From Hermatobates lingyangjiaoensis (lineage: Eukaryota > Arthropoda > Insecta > Hemiptera > Hermatobatidae), in the NCBI GenBank assembly GCA_026182355.1, contig JAPFBL010000068.1, forward strand, positions 6,389,001 to 6,453,000: 64,000 bases of DNA, read 5' to 3'. Of the stretch, positions 35,462 through 44,300 are shown one piece after another. The notes beneath the pieces are model-generated. The model did no database searches. It was not told where the DNA came from and saw only the letters and a program-made list of their open reading frames with translations. How positions within the stretch are numbered: position 1 is the stretch's first letter; each line of letters begins with the position of its first letter. Position numbers and translations under genes: made by a program.

Positions 35462-35737
35462 ATAAAACCACAAAATAAAATGGAAAAAAAAGACTAAGAT
35501 CATTCAACCGTAACAAGCAGTCTTCGTCAGAGTCAAAACCCAACTGACTCAGTTGGGTTTTGACTCTGACTAACACCGCTTGTTACGGTTGAAAAACCCA
35601 ACTGGGTTTTTGACTCTGACGAAGACCGTTTGTTACGGTTGAAAGATCTTAGTCTTGTTTTCCCATCTTCTTATTGTGGTTTGATCATTGATTGTTATTT
35701 AACGTGTTTATGTGAAATCTTTATATATATATATAAT
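35455..35737. mobile_element. Hammerhead-like foldback repeat, copy D, three core units
   Basis: A reverse-arm core (TCGTCAG at 35,524-35,530) is followed by two forward units. The first has CTGACTA (35,566-35,572, mutated). The second has CTGACGA (35,616-35,622) and is complete. The forward arm ends with the CACGTGtttatGTG-type terminal hairpin and (TA)n. The tandem forward units suggest copying from a multimeric or circular template, or unequal exchange. Confidence 0.65.
35603..35665 (+). ncRNA. Candidate hammerhead ribozyme motif (copy D, all pairings kept)
   Basis: TGGG (35,603-35,606) and GACT (35,612-35,615) form the 5' side of stem I. CTGACGA (35,616-35,622) is followed by a stem II of ACCG/CGGT type, GAAA (35,641-35,644), the palindrome AGATCT (35,644-35,649), and T (35,650) as cleavage position. 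AGTC (35,651-35,654) and CCCA (35,662-35,665) close stem I. The short palindromic stem III resembles hammerheads that act as dimers. Confidence 0.42.
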
Positions 35738-36551
35738 GCATCAGGTTTTAAAACAGCTTCTAGAAATCTATTCTCGACATACATTGCATCTGTAAATTGC
35801 CAAAAGAACTTGTGATTTCAGCCAGTGAAATATTCAACTGCAAGTTCCTGCCATTGTTGTTGAGATAGAGGTCTCTTGCTGAGTTGAAACACTAAATTAC
35901 AACATCTTATTCTTTATCTAAAATGTTGTAGAAATTTTTATAGATATCTAGACTATTAGACATATAAATTAATGAAGGAATGCTGTTTTAATAATAAATT
36001 AAAGATGATAAATTTTAAATTAATAATATTATTAAAAAAAATATAATTTTTTACAAAAATTTGTAAAATAGGTACTTATAGCACCCTATATCAAAACAGG
36101 CAGTAGGTATTTCTCAATTTTAGGATATTTTAAAAGATTTGTCATTTTGTATTTACTCGTGTTGCTGTGTTGGCATAAAATGCAAACAATTTCATGAATT
36201 TGGATCGTTAGGAGAGACAATATAATTTAAAAGACAACAATAAAATCTAACTGTAAGTACTCGGGCGTTTATTTACCATAAAGTTATTAGAATCTCAAAA
36301 TTGGTTAAAAAAATGAGATTGTAATAAATTAATACATTATTTTGTAGCTGAGTAGAGTGTTTATTATCGTAATGGTTATATTTATCAAGAATTAATAACG
36401 TTAATAACTTTATATTTGATTTACTATATGGAGTTAAATTACGCATTGTAATGTCATTAATGACTTATACTGCTATCATATAACTATGTAAATCAAAGTT
36501 TCGTTGATGTAATATATATTTTTATCGTATTTATGGTGATAATTTCTAGAG
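35738..36551. other. AT-rich stretch, nothing recognised
   Basis: No coding signal, element or RNA gene seen. Confidence 0.5.
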
Positions 36552-36698
36552 ATGGACCTAATTTTACGATGGTTGAGCTGTATTGGGATTATTTTTGCCG
36601 TGGTTTGGTTGGCTGAAGGCCCAGGAAAAGGAAAGTGCACTGGCAAGGACTGCGTGCAAGGCATTGCTTTTGTCGATTCCATCTCTTTAATGGTTTAA
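36552..36698 (+). CDS. Candidate small secreted peptide or first exon
   Basis: ATG follows an acceptor-like aatttctag|AG. The 48-residue frame begins with a convincing signal peptide (MDLILRWLSCIGIIFAVVW, cleavage near LAEG), then GPGKGKCTGKDCVQGIAF and a short end before TAA. The island is less AT-rich than its flanks. It could be a tiny secreted peptide with two Cys, or an exon whose partners I cannot find. The opposite strand is also open here, so strand choice is uncertain. Confidence 0.3.
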   Translation: MDLILRWLSCIGIIFAVVWLAEGPGKGKCTGKDCVQGIAFVDSISLMV

Positions 36699-36725
36699 TT
36701 GCGATATGCCATTCTGCTTGCTGCG
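36589..36725 (-). CDS. Alternative minus-strand exon candidate over the same island
   Basis: An acceptor-like ttcttattag precedes a frame reading QQAEWHIAIKPLKRWNRQ onward to a stop at 36,589. Its phase (two bases first) fits the donor of the candidate exon at 40,230-40,331. Phase agreement alone has a one-in-three chance, and the plus-strand signal peptide competes, so this is weak. Confidence 0.2.
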
Positions 36726-37435
36726 CTAATAAGAAAGTGCCACTCATTTCAACAAGCCACGCGCAACACTCTGCCCTAACGAACTCCACACTTTTTTTTC
36801 TTTCATAAATACTCAAATTTATTTTATTGAAAGTGAAAACTCCTCAAGGATTTTTTTTTATTAATTATTCATCCCATGCATTATCATCATCTTAAAAAAT
36901 GACAATATACCTTTTCTGTAATCTATTAAAATAAAACTCAATTACTTTCATGAAATATAATTTTAATGACTAGGATACATTTTACCGTTACAATTAACAA
37001 TAATAATTTGCCTTAAAATAAAATTAATATATTTGAAAATAATTTAAATTAATTAATGTTTTACTTCGTTTAAACTGAAAATTTTGAAAGATTGAACAGT
37101 ATGGAAAACAATATAAACAAATATTGAAAGTAAAAAGACACTACTATTTTTTTTTTGAAATAATTGTTTTTATTTCGTAATAGTAAATTTATGGTTCTGT
37201 GCGCAATAATATGTGTACATGAATATAAGTGGTTACAAATGCTGAGGTAGTTGGTACATGTTATTAAGACATTTTTTAAATAATCTGTAACACACTATCT
37301 TGTAAATCTCATAATGGAATTCCAGCATGATTACGTGCCAAACTTAAGAACTGCCTCCAGGTCGAAGCACGGTTGCTTCTTCAATGTGACCTGCGGTGAC
37401 TTCACAAACTCATGAATACATACTCATTTATAAAA

Positions 37436-37491
<56 letters not shown>

Positions 37492-40229
37492 ACACACACA
37501 ACACACCATCCAAAAAAATTGTAAAAACGAATTCGACTTTACATACGTTATAATATTTTAAAATTCCAAGATGAAATTGTCATTTATGTTTAACACTTTG
37601 TGGTTATAGTAAAGTAAAAGCTGTAAGGAGATGAACAAAAAAATAGTGAAAAACAACCAGATGATTAAAATTAATGTAATAGAATGTCAAAAAATATTAA
37701 TAAAATACTGTATTACGAGCAAATACCCTTAAAAATGCTTGTAATTTATTAATTTATGTAAGGGTATATTCAAGCTAAAAGATATAGTAGATAGAATTTT
37801 GGAGATTGAACCAAGTGACTGCTTAGGAGAAGTTGAACAGAATAGGAGAATATCAAGAAGTCCTACAGCATCAACTCCTTTAGGTGACCAAAATTCTATA
37901 GGAAAAGTGAATCACCACTATCACGGTGGCCCAGGTTAACAGATAATAGTTGAGACGTTATATAAAGTCCTCTGCATTCTCAGAGTTACAGTAAAGAGCA
38001 CTTCAGCAGGACGTGAATGGTGTTTCCAGCGCGTTTGAATACTGGGACATACAATGAGATGTGTGGTGTAGGGAAAAAAAAGTTGGCAAAATCAGTTATT
38101 GAGGCAATAAAAGAGATGGTTATATTCTAATTTGTGGGGTCGATGAAACCATTTCAACGAATGTTTTAATGTGATTTCTTTAAAATGTTTTTCGTGGTAA
38201 AATACTTTAGCAGTTTCCCAAGTAGAGTTTGAATTCTTAAAAATACAGTCAGAAAAAAATATTTACAGTACGTCAAAATATATTATGATTTCACTTAGCT
38301 ATTTTGATTTTTAAAAGGTTTTTATGGGATTTTCTGTCAATATATACAAAGTTGAAATACAAAGTGAGTGTTTTGAAATATTTGCGATGTGTTTAATTAC
38401 AAAAAGAGATATTACATTGATTTCTGGAGTGAATAATTGTAAATGACAACATGAAATCTGAATTGTCCCTTCAATAAATAGAGGATCAAATACTAAATAA
38501 ACTGACGGACATATAGTAATGTATTCAATAGTAGCTTGAATACTGGGAAGCCAAGTTGAATATGAATTAATTAAGTAAGATGATACATGAATTAATGTAG
38601 AGGATAAAAATTGCATTACAATTTTGAATATACCTCTGTTTTTCAATTTTATGTTTACAACATATATTCGTAGTCATTAATAGAAGTATAATTAAATATT
38701 GAATTATAAGAAGAAAACAATAAGTTTTCAGAAGTCTTTTTGTTTTGGAAAAGAAATAGTTGTATTGTTCCTTCGTTGGACAGTTTCCGGGTTAGGATAA
38801 ATTTCACTTATCAGTCCTAACATTTTATCATTTCTTCCATATCTTTGCGTACTCAATTGTGCAATCTTTAGCTCGGTGGTTCATATTATTAAAATTCTAC
38901 TACGTATTGAAGTATTAGTTCCGATTTTTAAATATCGTACATTAACTGAATAATGGAAAGAAATTTCAAATTTCTTTTTAATAACTACTTCTTTTAACTC
39001 TTTCATTACAACAATCATTATATACTTAGATAATTTCCTTACAACATTTCTGAAATATTATCTTTTTTTTTTACTAAACGAAGTTAAACTTTAACTAAAA
39101 TTATGCTGAGTCAATATCTAAAAAATGGCATTTTTATTATGAACCTTACACTCCGAGAATTCTCTGATTGCATCTACGTATTATGGAAATAGAAGCAAAT
39201 GAAAATTGAAATCCATAACTATAACCCGAGAGGAAATTTAATATTTAGAAAATTCATTCAAACTATAGATAACTCACATTATCTTTGAGTATTATTAAGA
39301 TGTCGATAAAATTAGAAATTTTGTTAAAATAAGCCTGGTGAAAATATTGTTATAAATTTCTGGTTAAATAAATTAAGAAACAATTTTTTTAAAATAAACT
39401 GAAAGATGTGTTGTCTTCTCTTATTATTGTTTGTTTGAATGAACCATATTTTCTTAGTCAGAAATATAAATAAATTATGTGGTCCATATACTTTCTGACA
39501 ACAATCCTATGCTCACAGAACGGGGGTAGGGCAATAGGAAACTCACAATTATTTACATATTATAAAAGTGTTTATATATTAATATAATTTTTGAAAAAGA
39601 ATCTACTAAACAGTATTTTTGTAGTAACCATATATGTACTGCACACTATTTTCAAATAACTAAAATGCATAAAAATAGTTGAAGGTTTAGTTTAATAATA
39701 AACCTTAAGACATGCTTAATTAATAAAAATTCTAGCTATAAAGAAATAGAGACCATATTGAAATTCTAAGACGCAAATAAGTTAAATATTAATCCTCTAT
39801 TCTATATTTAACAGTACAAGGTCAATTATAATTTTTTTTCTTTACATTTTCGCAATCTTTAGTTCTCATTACGGTTAATAGTTATACTTCAATTTATTAA
39901 AGACATTGACAAATTAAACTCAATTAAATATTACCCAGTCTTTATATAAAGTGTGTAGTAAAAAACTCTATTTTCTGAAGTTTCAGCTTTAATTTAATAA
40001 CTTTCAATTTTAAGAATTAAAGCATTTAAAAAAACAGTGTATACAGAAATGAATTCTATTAATAAAAAATATATATCTGTTTAAGGTGAAATTGCAATTG
40101 TTAAGAGAAACTAAATAGCTGCTTACCATGGACTCGAATTCTGGGGTTATCTGGGCAAGGAGAAATAACGTTCGTACAGAGAGTGTGGGATAGGAGCAGA
40201 GAGCGCGAGATGTCTATCACGGGGCTTAC
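36726..40229. other. AT-rich stretch with (CA)n
   Basis: Contains a (CA)n microsatellite at 37,438-37,505. Open frames such as 38,311-38,646 are AT-driven and not convincing. No element recognised. Confidence 0.5.
37438..37505. repeat. (CA)n microsatellite
   Basis: About 30 CA dinucleotides with short interruptions near the 3' end. Confidence 0.9.
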
Positions 40230-40331
40230 CAAGACCTGGTGGAGCGACATCAACTGTGGTGACTCCACTCGGTCCTGGGGAGGGGGAGGAGCAGCGGTGC
40301 GTGCTACCGCCTGTTCTCAAGTCGTCCTGCA
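40230..40331 (-). CDS. Candidate coding exon in a GC-rich island
   Basis: Between acceptor ataacctgtag and donor TTG|GTAAGC, the only open frame codes 33 residues (QDDLRTGGSTHRCSSPSPGP followed by SGVTTVDVAPPGL). The GC-rich island (about 40,138-40,331) stands out from AT-rich surroundings. A second donor-like ATG|GTAAGC at 40,137 would include a stop. The parent gene is unknown; a leader exon of a minus-strand gene is also possible. Confidence 0.3.
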
Positions 40332-40423
40332 CTACAGGTTATTGTAATCAGACTCAATTAGCAAAACGGAAATACGACCAAATACTTATTGTACAGTCAG
40401 CGGTTAGGATTTTAAGAAAGCAT

Positions 40424-40660
40424 ATATATATATGATTAAACCACAATAAGAATGGGAAAACAAGACTAAGATCTTTCAACCGTAACAAGCGGTCTTCGTC
40501 AGAGTCAAAAACCCTGACGAAGTTTTTGACTCTGACGAAGACTGCTTGTTACGGTTGAAAGATCTTAGTCTTGTTTTCCCATTCTTATTGTGGTTTAATA
40601 ATTGATTGTTGTTTCACGTGTTTATGTGAAACCTTTTTATATATATATATATATATATAT
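40424..40660. mobile_element. Hammerhead-like foldback repeat, copy E (near-perfect palindrome)
   Basis: The reverse arm (core TCGTCAG at 40,496-40,502) and the forward arm (core CTGACGA at 40,532-40,538, GAAA at 40,557-40,560) mirror each other across about 150 bp. The forward arm ends in the CACGTGtttatGTG-type hairpin and (TA)n, which directly abuts the PLE at 40,662. Confidence 0.7.
40525..40583 (+). ncRNA. Candidate hammerhead ribozyme motif (copy E)
   Basis: GACT (40,528-40,531), CTGACGA, GAAA, AGATCT (40,560-40,565), T (40,566) and AGTC (40,567-40,570) match the proposed fold. The outer TGGG partner is altered in this copy, so only the inner half of stem I is supported. Confidence 0.35.
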
Positions 40661-40661
40661 A

Positions 40662-41945
40662 CACGTTTTATTAAAAGTAATGCCCAATTTAACTTTTACA
40701 CTTTTTCTTATCCGTTTTTCAAGTGTTCTCATACTTGACTTCCATGGTTCTGGAACTAAAAACATAAGTTCACCAAAATTTTTATTACTATACACCGACA
40801 TGTTTCGGTCATCGTTGACCATTTTCAAGGTTAAAGAATATATAAAATTATTAATGATCGAAAAGTGAATAACAATTAAAATAAACTAAAATAAACATAA
40901 CGAGTCCATAACACATATTCACAACTAGGGAGGTTATCAAAGGTAAAGGTATGTTGAGGTTTCACCAGGCTCTTGGTTACCTTCCATCCGTCATTTGTAT
41001 CTGGGAAGGTAATCGATTAACTTCTATACCTCTCCCAGACTGGTTCGCCTTCTGACTGCCTTCATATAATTTTAGAATTCTTGAAAATCCTCCTCCTTGG
41101 CTGTTAATACTAGGTTGCTTTTCGAGGATCAAGATAGCTTCCAAAATTTGCAATCTGGTGTGGTCATGTTCTTGTTGTAATATTACAGTATTGTCTGTTA
41201 ACATTTCCCTGGTTAATTGCACTCCATGTGTTAACCTAACGTGCTCTTTGGGTCCTCCGGATGCCAGATGCATGGTGAGCCTTCGTGAAAGCGTGGTTGT
41301 GGTGGAACCAACGTATTTCGAGCGTAGGGACTCGCAGTTCCCTAATTTGCAGTTAAACTCATATACAACATTAGTTCTCTGAAGGGTTGCTTTCTTTTGT
41401 GGGTTGTTCGTAATTACCATTCTTGAAGTGGCAGAGTTGGCATAGTAAATTCGTAATTCTAATCTGTCATCTGGCTTGAGGCATGATGTATTATTCTTAA
41501 TAATTCCTTTTAGTATACGTTCATCCGTTTTATAAGCTTCCGAAAACTGGTTTTTATAATATACTAAATGTGTTGCGCCTTTGTTTTCGGGATTCTGTTG
41601 AATATCACTACCATGAAGTTTGTTCAGGCAACCTTTCAAGATGGAATCGAATTGTCGATTACTATATCCGTTGTTAATAAGGACTTCTTTGAGCCTATCT
41701 GCTTCTTGTTTGAATAATTCCCAACTAGATGACGTCTTATACGCTCTTCGAATGAGGGTTTTAATCATGCCGTCCTTATATCTGTCGGGGCATTCACTTT
41801 TAGCGTTTAAAAGTATTCCACTATTCGTAGACTTTACAAACACTGAAGTGACAAAAGTCTGGTTTTCTCCATTACTCTTTATTTTAACATCAAGAAAGTC
41901 TAAGCTACTGTTGGTTTCCATCTCATATGTAAACTTCAAAACGTA
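40662..41945 (-). mobile_element. Penelope-like element, 5'-truncated, minus arm of a palindrome
   Basis: This is the best preserved PLE in the window. It holds the C-terminal RT region, linker, GIY-YIG endonuclease and 3' terminal region, ending in (TA)n at 40,640-40,661. It is truncated at 41,945, where an inverted second copy begins. The shared part (40,662-41,455) is nearly identical to 41,945-42,786, with one difference seen near 40,932, so the event is recent. Confidence 0.85.
40977..41939 (-). pseudogene. PLE RT C-terminus, linker and GIY-YIG endonuclease, 5' truncated
   Basis: An open frame of about 320 codons with no true start, since the element is truncated upstream. In order: LDFLDVKIK (end of RT palm/thumb), SECPDRYKDGMIKTLIRRAY, LINNGYSNRQF, THLVYYKNQFSEAYKTDER, LRIYYANS, then the GIY-YIG domain. 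That domain has VVYEFNCKLGNC, KYVGSTTTTLSRRL with the catalytic-type Arg, and LQILEAILILEKQPSINSQ with the conserved Glu. In PLEs this endonuclease nicks target DNA for primed reverse transcription. Without the RT palm this copy cannot be autonomous. Confidence 0.85.
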
Positions 41946-41990
41946 AGATTAGAATTACGAATTTACTATGCCAACTCTGCCACTTCAAGA

Positions 41991-42434
41991 ATGGTAATTA
42001 CGAACAACCCACAAAAGAAAGCAACCCTTCAGAGAACTAATGTTGTATATGAGTTTAACTGCAAATTAGGGAACTGCGAGTCCCTACGCTCGAAATACGT
42101 TGGTTCCACCACAACCACGCTTTCACGAAGGCTCACCATGCATCTGGCATCCGGAGGACCCAAAGAGCACGTTAGGTTAACACATGGAGTGCAATTAACC
42201 AGGGAAATGTTAACAGACAATACTGTAATATTACAACAAGAACATGACCACACCAGATTGCAAATTTTGGAAGCTATCTTGATCCTCGAAAAGCAACCTA
42301 GTATTAACAGCCAAGGAGGAGGATTTTCAAGAATTCTAAAATTATATGAAGGCAGTCAGAAGGCGAACCAGTCTGGGAGAGGTATAGAAGTTAATCGATT
42401 ACCTTCCCAGATACAAATGACGGATGGAAGGTAA
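41991..42434 (+). pseudogene. GIY-YIG endonuclease domain of PLE, second copy
   Basis: From MVITNNPQKK through VVYEFNCKLGNC, KYVGSTTTTLSRRL and LEAILILEKQPSINSQ to the stop. The GIY-YIG core is intact but detached from RT. Confidence 0.8.
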
Positions 42435-42569
42435 CCAAGAGCCTGGTGAAACCTCAACATACCTTTACCTTTGATAACATCCCTAGTTGTGAATATGTGT
42501 TATGGACTCGTTATGTTTATTTTAGTTTATTTTAATTGTTATTCACTTTTCGATCATTAATAATTTTAT

Positions 42570-42625
42570 ATATTCTTTAACCTTGAAAATGGTCAACGAT
42601 GACCGAAACATGTCGGTGTATAGTA
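42570..42625 (+). ncRNA. Degenerate hammerhead-like core of the PLE
   Basis: AACC, then TTGAAAA (two changes from CUGANGA), a five-pair stem II (GGTCA/TGACC) around ACGA, GAAA, the palindrome ACATGT and C as cleavage position. GGT then pairs with the ACC before the core. The fold is kept but core bases C3 and G8 are lost. The inverted arm holds the same sequence near 40,800-40,850. Confidence 0.35.
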
Positions 42626-42790
42626 ATAAAAATTTTGGTGAACTTATGTTTTTAGTTCCAGAACCATGGAAGTCAAGTATGAGAACACTTGAAAAACGGA
42701 TAAGAAAAAGTGTAAAAGTTAAATTGGGCATTACTTTTAATAAAACGTGTATAAATGAAGGCCTGCTCCCCAAATATACGATATATATAT
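42583..42790 (+). pseudogene. PLE pseudo-LTR N-terminal frame
   Basis: A frame containing FLVPEPWKSSMRTLEKRIRK, then ITFNKTCINEGLLPKYT, running into TA repeats. It matches in pattern the frame at 27,798-27,971. Confidence 0.55.
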
Positions 42791-42915
42791 ATATAAAGAT
42801 TTCACATAAACATGTGAAATAACAATCAAACCACAATAAGAAAATGGGAAAACTAAGATCTATCAACAGTAACAAGCGGTCTTCTTCAGAGTCAAAAACC
42901 CAACTCAGTATTTTT
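42787..42915 (-). mobile_element. Hammerhead-like foldback repeat, copy F (reverse arm only)
   Basis: It starts with the terminal hairpin TTTCACATAAACATGTGAAA and contains the reverse core TCTTCAG (42,883-42,889) with GAGTC following. It abuts the (TA)n end of the PLE, as copy E does on the other side, so the PLE palindrome lies between two foldback copies. Confidence 0.6.
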
Positions 42916-44300
42916 TTTAAAAACCCAACTATCTGTATACCAACGGAAACAAACTGTATTACCACAAACATTGTTTATAGTTTTGAATTTCCATCTAGCA
43001 AAATCTTTAGACTTCAGATTGATTTTACAAAAAATGATACTGTAACTGAATTTAGTATTCATAATCGATTAGTTGGTTTCTGAGCTAGTTAATTACATCT
43101 GAATTTATAAAACTGATAAACAAAATCAAATAATTATATTTGTTTAAATAACTTTGCAAATCATACTGGCATAATTTTTTCGTGGAAAGTTTGGAAAACT
43201 TTTTTAAAATGAAAAAAATAAATTTATACAAACTGGTATTCGTTACTAAGGGACCAAATTGTCGTAATTTCGTTTTGAAAAGCTAAAGATAAGTGCATAA
43301 TTTTTATACGGCTATATTTGTAAAAGTTGGAAACTATAAAATGCATGAAAATCTGAGAGGAAATTATTTAGAATGAAATATGTAAAAAACTGAAAACACG
43401 AAGTTTATTGAAAAATTTTGATTGAAAAACTTTTATTTGCAACGTTTTATCTCTGAAGGGTCCTTAGTCGTTTGAGCCTAACGAAAAATGTAAAATGTAA
43501 GTTTGTTACTTGACATTTGTTTATCAGGCCTTATTATTTCAGGGATCATCCTTATTATGTTTTATTTCTCTGATCATCTTATTGCAGGTTGTCATATTTT
43601 CTAACCTTGTTAAACATTATTCTTTTCAAAACTTCTATGTTTAATTTATCTATGAGCAAAAAATTTATATAAAACGAGCATGATTTATTGGAAAGGGTAA
43701 TTCTAAAAAAGTCTGATTCTCTTGAAGTCTTGTCATTCAAATTATTATTTAAAATTTCCTAATTCGGCCAAAACAATCGAAAATTATTAGTTTTCAATTT
43801 AGTAAATATTATTTCTAGACCGTCTCACATACAGATCTTTTTGAGTGAAACGAAATATTCTCAATATATTTTCTTAAAATTTTTTTTTACGTATAACACA
43901 TAATTATTATTGAAATTTTTACCATTATCTGTTAGTGTCTTCTTTTTAAAAATGTACATTTTAAGTTAAAAAGTACTAATAGAATAGTATGCCAACACTA
44001 ATTAATGAGTTCTCATATATATGAAACTTTTGTTTTTAGGTTTTGAATTGTTTCTAGTAGCTTGTCTAATTGTTTGTTCTCATCAGATCATTCCATGTTG
44101 ATTTCTTTGTATAGGGTGTTTTTAGTTTATAATAAATACATTTTCACAAATTTTGTATATTTTCCATAAAAACTTGTAGTAAAAAAATTGTAATAATTCT
44201 AATGTAACATTATATTAATATTACTATTTTTATCTTATATTTGTATACATATTTACTAATAGTAAACAAATTTAGACCTGCTTATAAATTACAATTGGTA
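42916..44300. other. AT-rich stretch downstream of gene 2
   Basis: No gene recognised. The right end is presumed 3' UTR or a downstream intron of gene 2. Confidence 0.5.

Larger units (their letters stand above)
41945..42786 (+). mobile_element. Penelope-like element, plus arm of the palindrome
   Basis: An inverted, shorter copy of the same PLE 3' half. It carries an open frame (41,991-42,434) identical in translation to the C-terminal 147 residues of the minus copy, then the hammerhead-like region and a pseudo-LTR N-terminal frame, ending in (TA)n at 42,780. Inverted incomplete copies are a known feature of Penelope insertions. Confidence 0.85.

Noticed and set aside
38311..38646. 111-codon minus-strand frame
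   Set aside because: Hydrophobic, AT-driven composition without splice sites; chance frame.
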